DNA of 64,000 bases from Muribaculaceae bacterium Isolate-110 (HZI) (lineage in GTDB: Bacteria > Bacteroidota > Bacteroidia > Bacteroidales > Muribaculaceae). The DNA lies in assembly GCA_003762875.1 (NCBI GenBank), contig RIBL01000009.1, positions 50,766-114,765 on the forward strand, in the 5' to 3' direction. The position numbers were made by a program, and so were the translations under genes. Positions 44,707 to 54,800 of the stretch are shown in pieces (position 1 is the first letter of the stretch; each line of letters opens with the position of its first letter). A model generated the notes under the pieces. The model was not told the origin of the DNA. It made no database searches and worked only from the letters and a program-made list of their open reading frames with translations.

Positions 44707-46212
44707 ATGTTCTCAAATATATTAATCTATTTCGTGATCATCCCCTTGGTGATGCTCCTGGGGTTGTTCCTGTGCCGCGACATCAAGCAGATACGCGCCG
44801 TGGCTGTCACCGGCTCGGTCGCGCTCACTGCACTGTCGGTATGGCTTCTCATTGATTATCTCGGGCTGCGTGCCGCCGGCAATGACGCTCCCATGCTCTA
44901 TCTCGGGTCGTGGGAGTGGTTCGCCCCCCTCAATATCCATCTCGCAGTCGGAGTCGACGGCATCTCCATCGCCATGCTTCTGCTCACCGGTGTGATTATG
45001 ATTACCGGCAGTTTTGCGTCGTGGGAGATACCTCAGCCCAAGGAGTTCTTCCTCTGGCTCATACTCCTCTCGACGGGTGTGTATGGATTCTTCATCTCGA
45101 TTGACCTCTTCACGATGTTCATGTTCTATGAGGTGGCACTCATCCCCATGTACCTGCTCATCGGCGTGTGGGGCTCGGGCAACAAGAATTATTCGGCCAT
45201 GAAGCTGACCCTTATGCTTATGGGCGGCTCGGCCTTCCTGATGCTCGGCCTTATCGGCATCTACTATCACTCTGCTCCCGCAGGACAGCCCCTTACATGG
45301 AATATCCTTGAGATTGTCAACAACGACTCAATCACCGTCGGCTGGCAGAAGTTCCTCTTCCCGATGACATTTGTCGGCTTCGGTGTGCTCGGTGCCATGT
45401 TCCCCTTCCACACATGGTCGCCCGACGGTCACGCCTCGGCCCCCACGGCTGTGTCGATGCTCCACGCAGGCGTGCTCATGAAGCTCGGCGGATATGGCTG
45501 CTTCCGTGTGGCCATCTATCTGATGCCCCAGGCAGCCCACGAGCTCGCATGGATATTCATCATCCTCACCGGCATCTCGGTAGTGTATGGTGCATTCAGC
45601 GCGTGTGTGCAGAACGACCTCAAGTATATCAACGCTTACTCCTCCGTGTCACACTGCGGCCTGGTGCTCTTTGCAATCCTCATGCTCAACACCACAGCCA
45701 TGACGGGTGCCATCATGCAGATGCTCTCTCACGGTCTGATGACAGCCCTCTTCTTCGCGCTCATCGGTATGATATACGGACGTACCCACACCCGTGACAT
45801 CCGCGAGATGGGCGGTATGATGCAGATACTTCCCTATCTCTCCGTCTGCTACGTGATAGCCGGTATGGCGTCGCTCGGTCTTCCCGGTCTCTCGGGCTTC
45901 GTGGCCGAGATGACCATCTTTGTCGGCTCGTTCCAGCACACCGACCTCTTCCACCGCGTGTTTGTCATCCTGGCATGCAGCTCTATCGTGACCACCGCCG
46001 TCTACATCCTGCGTGTTGTAGGCAAGCTGCTCTACGGACCCGTCTATGACCAGCACCATATGTCACTCACCGACGCAAAGTGGTGGGAACGTCTTTCGAC
46101 AGCCACACTCATCGTGTGTGTTGCCGGCATCGGCTGCTTCCCCAACTTCTTCGCCGACCTTATCAAGTTCACATTCAGCCCGCAGATTTTCTCTGTCCTT
46201 GGCTTGCACTAA
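44707..46212 (+). CDS. nuoM: NADH-quinone oxidoreductase subunit M
   Basis: Antiporter-like subunit of 501 residues and about 14 helices. The conserved Glu in MFYEVALIPMYLLIGVWG and FPFHTWSPDGHASAPTAVSM are present. Confidence 0.95.
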   Translation: MFSNILIYFVIIPLVMLLGLFLCRDIKQIRAVAVTGSVALTALSVWLLIDYLGLRAAGNDAPMLYLGSWEWFAPLNIHLAVGVDGISIAMLLLTGVIMITGSFASWEIPQPKEFFLWLILLSTGVYGFFISIDLFTMFMFYEVALIPMYLLIGVWGSGNKNYSAMKLTLMLMGGSAFLMLGLIGIYYHSAPAGQPLTWNILEIVNNDSITVGWQKFLFPMTFVGFGVLGAMFPFHTWSPDGHASAPTAVSMLHAGVLMKLGGYGCFRVAIYLMPQAAHELAWIFIILTGISVVYGAFSACVQNDLKYINAYSSVSHCGLVLFAILMLNTTAMTGAIMQMLSHGLMTALFFALIGMIYGRTHTRDIREMGGMMQILPYLSVCYVIAGMASLGLPGLSGFVAEMTIFVGSFQHTDLFHRVFVILACSSIVTTAVYILRVVGKLLYGPVYDQHHMSLTDAKWWERLSTATLIVCVAGIGCFPNFFADLIKFTFSPQIFSVLGLH

Positions 46213-46230
46213 TATATTAGAATATAAGCA

Positions 46231-47670
46231 ATGGATTATTCACAGTTTTTAGCACTGAAGCAGGAAATCGGACTGCTGGTAGTATTTCTGTTAGTATTCC
46301 TCTACGATACTTTCGCCCCGCGCAAGTCACAGGCTTCGCTCCCCGTCATCTCCACGCTGCTCATGCTCGTGTTTACCGTCTGGGGATTCTGCCCGCTTGT
46401 CAAGGCCGATGCGGTAGCGTTTGCAGGAATGTATGTCACCGACCCCGTAATGGTGGCCATCAAGAATATTCTTAATGTGGGTGTGGTCATCGTGCTCATC
46501 CAGTCGATCAAGTGGGCCAACTCGGAGTTTACCTCCGTGCGCCGCGGCGAGTTCTATGAACTGATACTGCTCACACTCCTGGGCATGTATTTCATGATTT
46601 CAAGCCGTCACTTCCTGATGTTCATCATCGGACTCGAGACCGCCTCGCTCCCCCTCTGCGCCCTCGTCGCTTTCGACAAGAATCGCTATGAGAGCCATGA
46701 GGCCGCCATCAAATATGTGCTCACCGCCGTGTTCTCGTCAGCCATCCTTCTGATGGGTCTCTCGTATGTCTACGGCCTCACCGGTTCGCTCTACTATGCC
46801 GACATCGCCCTCTTCTGCCGCGCCAACATGGGCGTCATGATGATTGTGGCTCTCGCCTTTGTCATCGCAGGCTTCGGCTTCAAGATTTCGCTCGTGCCCT
46901 TCCACCTCTGGACCGCCGACGTATATCAGGGCGCACCCACCTCGGTGACCTCTTATCTCTCGGTCATCTCCAAGGGTTCGGCCGCCTTTGCCTTCCTTGT
47001 TGTGCTCACACAGGTGTTTGGCACACTCTACTCCGATGCATGGGAGTGGATGCTCTACGCGCTCATCATACTCACCATCACCGTGGGTAACCTCTTTGCG
47101 ATGCGTCAGGTCAACATGAAGCGTTTCCTTGCCTTCTCGTCAATCTCCCAGGCCGGCTACATAATGCTCGCCGTGATTGGCAACAATGCAATGGGAGTGT
47201 CGGCACTCATGTTTTACGTGCTCGTCTATGTCTTCTCCAACCTTGCCGCCTTCGGCGTCATCGGAGCCATCGAGAACGCTTCGGGCAAGTTGCTCATGAC
47301 TGACTACAACGGCCTCTACAAGACCAATCCCCGCCTGGCCTTCACAATGATGCTTGCCATGTTCTCGCTCGCGGGCATTCCCCCGTTTGCCGGATTCTTC
47401 AGCAAGTTCTTTGTGTTCACCTCAGCTCTTAACGGCACCGAGTCAGTAGCCCTCTACGTGCTCGTGCTCATCGCGTTGATCAACACCATCATCTCGCTCT
47501 ACTACTACCTGCTCGTAGTCAAGGCAATGTTTATCAACGACAGCGACGCCCCCATCGCCACATTCCGTTCGGCATGCTCCGAGCGTCTGGGCATGTGGAT
47601 ATGTGTAGCCGGCATCATCGGCCTCGGCATCGTCAGCTACTTCTACAACTATCTGCTCACCATCGGTTAA
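46231..47670 (+). CDS. nuoN: NADH-quinone oxidoreductase subunit N
   Basis: Third antiporter-like subunit, 479 residues, about 14 helices. VPFHLWTADVYQGAPTSVTS and MKRFLAFSSISQAGYIMLA are diagnostic. Last gene of the string; followed by a hairpin. Confidence 0.95.
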   Translation: MDYSQFLALKQEIGLLVVFLLVFLYDTFAPRKSQASLPVISTLLMLVFTVWGFCPLVKADAVAFAGMYVTDPVMVAIKNILNVGVVIVLIQSIKWANSEFTSVRRGEFYELILLTLLGMYFMISSRHFLMFIIGLETASLPLCALVAFDKNRYESHEAAIKYVLTAVFSSAILLMGLSYVYGLTGSLYYADIALFCRANMGVMMIVALAFVIAGFGFKISLVPFHLWTADVYQGAPTSVTSYLSVISKGSAAFAFLVVLTQVFGTLYSDAWEWMLYALIILTITVGNLFAMRQVNMKRFLAFSSISQAGYIMLAVIGNNAMGVSALMFYVLVYVFSNLAAFGVIGAIENASGKLLMTDYNGLYKTNPRLAFTMMLAMFSLAGIPPFAGFFSKFFVFTSALNGTESVALYVLVLIALINTIISLYYYLLVVKAMFINDSDAPIATFRSACSERLGMWICVAGIIGLGIVSYFYNYLLTIG

Positions 47671-47704
47671 TACACACCGTTGACAGGCAAATTATATCCA
47701 TCAC

Positions 47705-47747
47705 GGCATCTCCGGCATTAGAGTCACCCCTCTATGGCGGAGATGCC
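47705..47747 (+). terminator. Hairpin after nuoN
   Basis: GGCATCTCCG (47705-47714) pairs with CGGAGATGCC (47738-47747), with inner pairing AGAG/CTCT. No U-run follows, so it may act with Rho or protect the 3' end. Confidence 0.5.
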
Positions 47748-47820
47748 TGATGAATTAGAGGGTGTAACAATTGTTATTAAACACACTCTTAAGGACAATT
47801 AATTAAAAGACTACAGACTT

Positions 47821-48636
47821 ATGGGACCTATCGGAGTTTTTGACTCAGGTTATGGAGGTCTTACCATTCTCAAGGAGATACGTAAGGCACTCCCGCAGTA
47901 TGATTACATATATCTCGGCGACAATGCGCGCGCCCCTTACGGCACGCGGTCGTTTGATGTGGTGTACGAATTTACGCTCCAGGCTGTCAAAGAGCTTTTT
48001 GCCCGCGGATGCGAGCTCGTGATACTGGCATGTAACACCGCCTCGGCCAAGGCCCTGCGCTCCATACAGCAGAAAGACCTCCCCGCCATCGACCCCGCCA
48101 AACGTGTGCTCGGCGTGATTATCCCCACAGTCGAAGCTCTCGGCAATGTCTCCAAAAACGGTAATATCGGTGTGCTCGGCACTCCGGGTACCATCTCGTC
48201 GGGAACGTATGACATAGAGATTGCCAAATTTTTCCCTTCCTTCCGCACCGTGTCGGTGGCATGCCCCATGTGGGTCCCCCTGGTGGAGAATAAGGAATAT
48301 GACTCGCCCGGAGCCGACTATTTCGTGAAGAAATATGTCGAGGAACTCTTTGCCGAGGAGCCCGACACCGACACTGTGGTGCTCGGATGCACCCACTATC
48401 CTCTCTTGCTCAAAAAAATCGAGGCACAGGTGGGCCGTCGTGCCAAGGTCATAACCCAGGGCGCGCTTGTGGCTGCAAGTCTGGCCGACTACATGAAGCG
48501 TCATCCCGAGATGGATGCCCGCTGTGCCAAAGGCGGTTCGGTGACATATTTCACCACCGAGCATCCCGACAAGTTTACCGACATGGCCGCTATCTTCATG
48601 GAAGAACCCGTCTCGGCGTCCCGTATCGAATTATAA
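47821..48636 (+). CDS. murI: Glutamate racemase
   Basis: Supplies D-glutamate for peptidoglycan. 271 residues with both catalytic cysteines: Cys71 in ACNTAS and Cys190 in GCTHYPLL. Asp8 in GVFDSGYGGLT is conserved. 54 nt upstream of the surface-protein cluster. Confidence 0.95.
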   Translation: MGPIGVFDSGYGGLTILKEIRKALPQYDYIYLGDNARAPYGTRSFDVVYEFTLQAVKELFARGCELVILACNTASAKALRSIQQKDLPAIDPAKRVLGVIIPTVEALGNVSKNGNIGVLGTPGTISSGTYDIEIAKFFPSFRTVSVACPMWVPLVENKEYDSPGADYFVKKYVEELFAEEPDTDTVVLGCTHYPLLLKKIEAQVGRRAKVITQGALVAASLADYMKRHPEMDARCAKGGSVTYFTTEHPDKFTDMAAIFMEEPVSASRIEL

Positions 48637-48690
48637 GAGGCTGACAATAGTCTCCCTATTCTCCATTCTCCCCCTATCCGGCCGTCCGTT

Positions 48691-51210
48691 ATGTTACGAT
48701 TCATCACAAAAATGTTCTTTATAACCCTGCTCATGTGCGGGGTGGGAGCATGTACGTCTGAAAACGCAAGGCTCGGCACGATGAGTGCCGGGCTTCTGTC
48801 AGTGACAATCGATGCCGACGACACCGTCGGCATGGCCGGTAGTGAAGGAAGCGTTATAGCCACAGGTTATGAGCCGGCCACAGGCTCTGTGTCGCTTACC
48901 ATGACTTCGCATGACGGAGAGTATTCCCATAGGTGGGAGGATGCCTCGCAGTTTCAGCAGGGACAGTTTTACATAGCCGGACTCTACATGCTTCAGGCCG
49001 GCAGCGGCAATCCTCTTCACGAGGGTTTTGACCGTCCGGCTTTCTCGGGAAAAGTTGACGTGCAGGTCGACGAAGGCCTGCACACCGACGCCGTGTTGAA
49101 GCTCTCGCTTGCCAACGCCCTTGTCAGGGTGGCCTATACCGAGACCATCCTCTCGGAGTTTGAGTCAGTCACGGCATCATTGCACACTCCCGGCGGACTG
49201 TATCACGCCTATCCGTCCGATGAGACTCGCATGCTGTGTCTCAACCCCGGACTTACCGAAATCATTCTTGACATAACGTTCACCGACGGACGCAGCGTCA
49301 CATTTGCCGCCTATACGGGACTTGACACACGCGAGGCCACACTCTACGACATTACCGTCGACTGTGACGCCACACCCCTGGGACCGGAGATTACGGTCGA
49401 GACTCCCGCCGGCACTCACTCCACCCTCATGTCAGAGCGATTCATCAATGCCGAAGCCCCTCTGATGCGTCAGTCATGGACCGAGGGCGAAGTGCTTTAT
49501 CTGCCCGAGGGCAACACCCCCTCTCAACCCTACAGCATAGAGATAGAGTCGGCCACGCCGCTGTCAGCTCTCATGCTGTCCGTGCTCTCGCGTTCGCTTT
49601 ACGAGCAAGGCATGCCTTACGAGACCGACCTCCTGCATCTGACTCCCGCTCAGGCCGATGAGCTCCGCGACCTCGGACTCACCTACAGCCTTACAGCCAC
49701 CGGCGGAGTGATACGGTTTGACGGTCTGCTGGGCAATCTTGTGTATCTCGACGAAATGTCGGCCATGTCATCGTTTTCGGTCATGGCCACCTCGTCCGAC
49801 GGACGCAGCTCGCAGCCCGTGTCGTTGTTTGTGCGCACATCGCCTGTCGACATCGAGGTCGTGAAGACCTATCCCGTCACCATGTGTATCGACATAGCTC
49901 ATATCGAGGTGAGATGTGACGAGTCGGGATTCATGGGCCATGTGGAGATAGAGACTCTATCGGCCGATGGTGACTGGACAAAGATAGAGCCGCTCGCCAT
50001 CGAACCGCTTGAGGGCGGACTCTATTCACTCTCGTTTGGAGTGAGCGAAGGAAGTGAGCCGGTGAGCGCGCGCATCCTGTATTGTGATGAGATACGCTCT
50101 ACCTTCACTCTCTATCGTACCATGCCACCGTTCAGCATCGAGGTCGACCCGTTTGCAACAATGGCCGCAGTGAGGATAGTCTCGCCCGACGAATCGCTTC
50201 TGGAGACCATCACGTCAAAGGCACGTATATACATCAACGGCAGCGAGGCCCCGATATACCATTCCGTTCCCGATAGCGGTATTCTTTCGGTCATAGGGCT
50301 TGCTCCCTCGACAGCCTACGAGTTCAAGGCCACTCTGATGTCGGGTGTGGACAATCCCGAGTTTTCCCAGGCTGTGACTGTGGTCACCGAGGGCACGCCC
50401 CAGTTGCCCAACGCCGACTTTGAGGACCGGGCCGAGGGTGCGAAATACAAAAACCTCCCTTCGGGCGGACGATATTCCCAGACTGTAGTGGAGATATTCA
50501 ACTGGCAGCATTTCACCACCTTTGACCAGGAGGTGCCCAAGCAGTGGGCCAATACCAATGCCAAGACATTTGCCATGTTGTCTGACAATCACAACACATG
50601 GTATATGCAGCCCTCCGTGGCTCTTACGCGCCGTAATGTATTCAGCCAGAGTTTTGCGGTCGAGCTTACGAGCGTGGCTTTTGACCCGCACGGCAAGCCG
50701 ATACCCGACTATACCCAGTCCGGCACCCCTTATCTCGATTATTCCCCCATAGTGCCCGACATATCCTATCGCGCCGCTGGAAAACTATTTCTCGGACGAT
50801 ATACTTTTGATCCGGCTACCGTGCAGGAGTCATATGTCGAGGGCCTGGAATGGAACTCGCGTCCCGCTTCGCTCAACGGATATTATTGCTATTATCCCGT
50901 GGAGACCGACCGTTCAGACTGCGGCCTTGTCACTGTCGAGGTGCTCGGGGTAGGTGAGGACGGTGAGACAGTGATAGCCTCAGGCTCGCAACGACTCACG
51001 TTGGCCATGAGCTACACGGCGTTCAGCGTGCCACTCAACTATGAGAAATTCGGAGTCAAGGCCACGCGCATCAAAGTGATGTTTTCCTCATCGGCCCACG
51101 TCGGCACCATCGAGGAGGAGTCCGCTCGCATCAGGACTGTGTCCAACCCTGTGTCGGCTACATCCGTAGGCGGTAAACTCTGGATCGATAACATTACGCT
51201 CGCATACTGA
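48691..51210 (+). CDS. DUF4493/PCMD-domain lipoprotein
   Basis: 839 residues. Signal peptide with lipid-attachment Cys21 (GVGAC). The N-terminal region (about 30-230) resembles DUF4493 (GLLSVTIDADD, TMTSHDGEYS, FSGKVDVQVDEG); middle regions are beta-sandwich-like, including an Fn3-like segment near 480-570; the C-terminal PCMD-type domain (571-839) begins QLPNADFEDR, a putative carbohydrate-binding jellyroll. Surface-exposed outer-membrane location is inferred from the lipoprotein signal. It is 18 nt before the first barrel gene and opens a four-gene cluster. The ligand is unknown. Confidence 0.8.
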   Translation: MLRFITKMFFITLLMCGVGACTSENARLGTMSAGLLSVTIDADDTVGMAGSEGSVIATGYEPATGSVSLTMTSHDGEYSHRWEDASQFQQGQFYIAGLYMLQAGSGNPLHEGFDRPAFSGKVDVQVDEGLHTDAVLKLSLANALVRVAYTETILSEFESVTASLHTPGGLYHAYPSDETRMLCLNPGLTEIILDITFTDGRSVTFAAYTGLDTREATLYDITVDCDATPLGPEITVETPAGTHSTLMSERFINAEAPLMRQSWTEGEVLYLPEGNTPSQPYSIEIESATPLSALMLSVLSRSLYEQGMPYETDLLHLTPAQADELRDLGLTYSLTATGGVIRFDGLLGNLVYLDEMSAMSSFSVMATSSDGRSSQPVSLFVRTSPVDIEVVKTYPVTMCIDIAHIEVRCDESGFMGHVEIETLSADGDWTKIEPLAIEPLEGGLYSLSFGVSEGSEPVSARILYCDEIRSTFTLYRTMPPFSIEVDPFATMAAVRIVSPDESLLETITSKARIYINGSEAPIYHSVPDSGILSVIGLAPSTAYEFKATLMSGVDNPEFSQAVTVVTEGTPQLPNADFEDRAEGAKYKNLPSGGRYSQTVVEIFNWQHFTTFDQEVPKQWANTNAKTFAMLSDNHNTWYMQPSVALTRRNVFSQSFAVELTSVAFDPHGKPIPDYTQSGTPYLDYSPIVPDISYRAAGKLFLGRYTFDPATVQESYVEGLEWNSRPASLNGYYCYYPVETDRSDCGLVTVEVLGVGEDGETVIASGSQRLTLAMSYTAFSVPLNYEKFGVKATRIKVMFSSSAHVGTIEEESARIRTVSNPVSATSVGGKLWIDNITLAY

Positions 51211-51228
51211 TAAACCCATCATTCCCCC

Positions 51229-51969
51229 ATGTCAAAAAGGTTACTATACATACTTCCCATACTCCTGGCCATGCTTGCCGCTCCGCGCGCCGGAGCCCAG
51301 GCGGCTTTCAACCGAGGGCTTGAACAGATTTCGTTCATACCCGAGGGGCAATGGATTACAGGTGTGAACGTCAGCTATACCCAAAGCGATTATGATAACT
51401 ACAAGTTTCTCATCATCGAGAATCTCGGCGGCGACACCTACAGCTTCAAGGTAAGCCCGATGCTGATGTATTGTTTCAAGGACAACCTTGCGGCAGGCGG
51501 ACGCTTTGCCTACTCTCGCTCCCGCGCGCGTCTCAACAGTGCCGACCTGGTCATCGACTCCGAGACATCCTACGAGCCCGGCACACTCTACTCGCTATCT
51601 CACAATTATTACGGCACGGCCTCGTTTCGCAACTACATATCACTCGGCCGCTCGATGCGCTTCGGTTTTTTCAACGAAGTGCAGCTCCAGATCGGAGGCG
51701 GGCAGTCAAAGATAGTCAACGGAGAGGGCGAAGACCTTACCGGCACTTATTCGCGCAACTTCTCGCTTGACGTCGGACTCACCCCGGGCCTGATAATGTT
51801 TCTCAACAACTACTCGGCCATAGAGGTCAGCGTGGGCGTGCTCGGATTCAGCTACGACAAGACACGGGCCACAACCGACCAGATATATGTGGCGGAGTAT
51901 GCGAGAAAGCATGCCAACTTTAAGATCAACCTTTTCTCCATCTCCTTCGGAGTGGCGTTTTATCTCTAA
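51229..51969 (+). CDS. Outer-membrane beta-barrel protein, paralogue 1
   Basis: 246 residues, signal peptide ending RAGAQ, then a predicted barrel that ends in ISFGVAFYL. It shares with the next protein the order FIPEGQW, a YSR block, FFNEVQL, SVGVLGFSYD and NFKINLFSISFG, so they are tandem paralogues. Probably a 10- to 12-stranded barrel. No known porin or receptor signature. Confidence 0.8.
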   Translation: MSKRLLYILPILLAMLAAPRAGAQAAFNRGLEQISFIPEGQWITGVNVSYTQSDYDNYKFLIIENLGGDTYSFKVSPMLMYCFKDNLAAGGRFAYSRSRARLNSADLVIDSETSYEPGTLYSLSHNYYGTASFRNYISLGRSMRFGFFNEVQLQIGGGQSKIVNGEGEDLTGTYSRNFSLDVGLTPGLIMFLNNYSAIEVSVGVLGFSYDKTRATTDQIYVAEYARKHANFKINLFSISFGVAFYL

Positions 51970-51992
51970 TCACCCCGTATAGACCATAAGCA

Positions 51993-53147
51993 ATGACCCG
52001 ACTTTCAGCCCTCATCGCTCTATTCGTAATGTCGCTTGCGGGGGTAGCTCCGCTCAGCGGTCAGACTGCGACACCCGACGTTCCGGTGTCGACTGTCACC
52101 ACTTCCAATGTCTCTACCTCCGAGTTTCCGGCCGATGTCGACTCGGTAGTGACCACTATCGTCACCCGTGTATATCGCGGAGGCCGTCCTGTGACGGTCA
52201 GTAAGCAACAGTCAGGCCAATTCTCCGTGCCGGCTGGCAACAGTCAGTCGGCGGGAGCGCAGGTAATTGTTCCCGATACACCGGCCGCCAAAGTGACTCC
52301 GGCGCAGGCCGACACGCTCGCGTCGCCCGTGGTTGTCTATCGCGACTCGGTGCGCGGCCGTCCTGTCAACGAGCATGGCAAGATAGTGCTTGCCACCGTT
52401 GACCCACGTCTGCTCGACGAGCGAGTGGTGGTCGGGACCGACACTGTGCCCATCATACTTCCGACCCCCAATTACGGACGCTATGACCGCGGACTCTTCA
52501 ACTTCCTGTTTATACCGCAGGGCCAGTGGATGTTTGGACTGACAGCCTCCTACGGCGAATTTAACTCTGACGACGTGCAGATATTGTCGCTCATCAAGGA
52601 TTTCAGCTTCAAGGGCAAGCTCTACTCCATACAGCCCACGGTGAGCTACTTTTTCCGTAGCAACCAGTCAATGGGTCTGAAGTTCAGCTACTCGCGAGGC
52701 ATAGCCGACCTCGGCGGTCTCTCTGTCGACATCGACGATGACATGAGTTTTACGCTCAGCGACATAAGCTATTATTCTCAGAGCTATACGGCATCGGTGT
52801 TTTACCGCAATTATGTCGGTCTGGGCTCGGAGAAACGTTTCGCCATATTCAATGAGATAGACCTTGCGTTCGGCAGCGGCTCGTCGCGCTTCAAGCGCAG
52901 CTATGACGGCGAGATGCGCGACACAAAGACGCTCACCTCCAAGTGGAGTCTGAATTTCTCACCCGGTGTGACCATGTTTATCATGGACAATGCCTGTTTT
53001 AATGTCTCGTTTGGAGTGTTTGGACTCCACGTGACTCACGACAAGCAGTATACCAATGGTGAAGACGAGGGCACCCGCACATCGTCGGGAGCCAACTTCC
53101 GTTTCAATCTGTTCAACATCAATTTTGGCTTAGGTGTCACGATTTAA
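51993..53147 (+). CDS. Outer-membrane beta-barrel protein, paralogue 2 with N-terminal extension
   Basis: 384 residues. After the signal peptide (about 1-24) comes a Ser/Thr/Val/Pro-rich segment up to about residue 160 that paralogue 1 lacks. The barrel from about 165 matches paralogue 1 (FIPQGQW, FSYSRG, IFNEIDL, SFGVFGLHVTHD, RFNLFNINFGLGV). Its last 14 nt overlap the next gene. Confidence 0.8.
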   Translation: MTRLSALIALFVMSLAGVAPLSGQTATPDVPVSTVTTSNVSTSEFPADVDSVVTTIVTRVYRGGRPVTVSKQQSGQFSVPAGNSQSAGAQVIVPDTPAAKVTPAQADTLASPVVVYRDSVRGRPVNEHGKIVLATVDPRLLDERVVVGTDTVPIILPTPNYGRYDRGLFNFLFIPQGQWMFGLTASYGEFNSDDVQILSLIKDFSFKGKLYSIQPTVSYFFRSNQSMGLKFSYSRGIADLGGLSVDIDDDMSFTLSDISYYSQSYTASVFYRNYVGLGSEKRFAIFNEIDLAFGSGSSRFKRSYDGEMRDTKTLTSKWSLNFSPGVTMFIMDNACFNVSFGVFGLHVTHDKQYTNGEDEGTRTSSGANFRFNLFNINFGLGVTI

Positions 53148-54723
53148 ATACATATCTCTGCATATATCGGTCATGCTCATATCGGTGATGGCCATGACGG
53201 GATGTATCAAAAACAATATCCCGTATCCTCATATCAAGGTCAACTTCACCTCGTTTGAAGTGGAGTCGTCACAGCGCGACGCGGTGATTGACTCCATACG
53301 ACGCACCGTCACGGTGTATCTTTCCGAAGAGGCCGACATAAACAACGTAGTGGTCAACGGATTCAGTCTTAATCCCGCCAACGGCATGTGGGCCGACTCG
53401 GCCGCCTATCTCAACGGCATCGACATGTCGGCTCCGCTCACCACAGTGCTGTCGCTCTATCAGGAGTACGTATGGACCATTTCGGCTGTGCAGAATATAG
53501 AGCGATACTTCACCGTCGAGCAGCAGGTAGGAGCCTCGGTAATCGATGTGCCCGGACGTCGCGTCGTGGTCTATGTGTCACAGTCGGCTCCGATAGCAAG
53601 TCTGCTCGTCACATCGGTCAAACTCGGAGGGCCTGAAGCCGTAATGTCGCCCGATATCGCGGGCCGTCGCGTGGATTTCACCAAGCCTCTCACGGTTGAT
53701 GTCACCGAGCATGGCCGCACGCTCGACTGGACCGTCTACGTGATACCTACAGAGGAGACTGTCACCACCGAGCGCGTCGACGCCTGGACTTGTGTGGCAT
53801 GGCTCTACGGCTCGGCCGAGGAGGGCAAGGACAACGGTTTTGAATATCGCCGTAAGGACACTGATACGTGGACACGCATGGAGAAGTCGCAGATAACATT
53901 TGACGGCGGAGCCTTCACCGGTCGCCTCACGGGGCTCTCTCCGCTCACCGCTTATGTGGCCAGGGCCTACAGCGGCAGCGACTATGGCGCGGAGATTGAG
54001 TTTACCACACAGGGCACGGCCCAACTGCCCAACAGTGACTTCGAGAACTGGTGGCTCGACGGCAAGGTATGGAATCCATGGCCGGAGGGTGGGCTTCAGT
54101 ATTGGGATACCGGCAACAAGGGTGCCACTACTCTCGGCCCGAGCAACACTTATCCCTCCGACGACACTCCATCGGGCAAGGGCCGCTCGGCATGTCTCGA
54201 GACCAAGTTTGTGGGAGTAGGCATTATAGGCAAACTTGCCGCCGGCAACATCTTTGCGGGCCGGTATGTCCGCACCGACGGCACCAACGGTGTCCTCTCG
54301 TTCGGTCATCCGTGGGAGCTGCGACCCACGCGTCTGACAGGATGGTTTAAATATCATTCCGTTCCCATCTCCAATATCGGAGCGGGCACAGGCCTTGACA
54401 ATCTCAAAGGTACTCCCGACAAAGGCATCGTGTGGATTGCACTCATTGACACCGACGAGCCCTTCGAGATACGCACCAATCCTGCCAACCGTCAGCTTTT
54501 CGACCCCGAAGGGCCCTATGTTGTGGCCTATGGCAAGGTGGAGTGGGACTCTGACGTGACGGAGTGGTCGCGATTTGAACTGACGCTGGAATACACTTCG
54601 ACCTCGCGAGTGCCAAAATACATTCTCTGCACCGCTTCTGCCTCATGGCTGGGCGACTATTTCACCGGTGGCAACGGCTCGATGCTGATGATTGACGATT
54701 TCGAGCTGCATTTTGATTATTAA
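53134..54723 (+). CDS. PCMD-domain lipoprotein
   Basis: 529 residues from the GTG start at 53134, which gives a full lipoprotein signal (basic MSRFKY, hydrophobic core, lipobox MTGC with Cys24). ATG 53173 would leave a charge-free stub and is less likely. Two N-terminal beta domains (30-125 and 125-210), an Fn3-like stretch (about 215-295), then a PCMD-type domain (297-529) starting QLPNSDFENWW. It overlaps the barrel gene by 14 nt, so synthesis is probably coupled. Its C-terminal domain is related to that of the first lipoprotein in the cluster. Confidence 0.8.
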   Translation: MSRFKYISLHISVMLISVMAMTGCIKNNIPYPHIKVNFTSFEVESSQRDAVIDSIRRTVTVYLSEEADINNVVVNGFSLNPANGMWADSAAYLNGIDMSAPLTTVLSLYQEYVWTISAVQNIERYFTVEQQVGASVIDVPGRRVVVYVSQSAPIASLLVTSVKLGGPEAVMSPDIAGRRVDFTKPLTVDVTEHGRTLDWTVYVIPTEETVTTERVDAWTCVAWLYGSAEEGKDNGFEYRRKDTDTWTRMEKSQITFDGGAFTGRLTGLSPLTAYVARAYSGSDYGAEIEFTTQGTAQLPNSDFENWWLDGKVWNPWPEGGLQYWDTGNKGATTLGPSNTYPSDDTPSGKGRSACLETKFVGVGIIGKLAAGNIFAGRYVRTDGTNGVLSFGHPWELRPTRLTGWFKYHSVPISNIGAGTGLDNLKGTPDKGIVWIALIDTDEPFEIRTNPANRQLFDPEGPYVVAYGKVEWDSDVTEWSRFELTLEYTSTSRVPKYILCTASASWLGDYFTGGNGSMLMIDDFELHFDY

Positions 54724-54800
54724 CATTTGTTATTAAACGCTCTCTAAACTATTTTGCCCCGTTTGGGTCAAATTTCTGATTAAAAAATTTAATGACTTAT

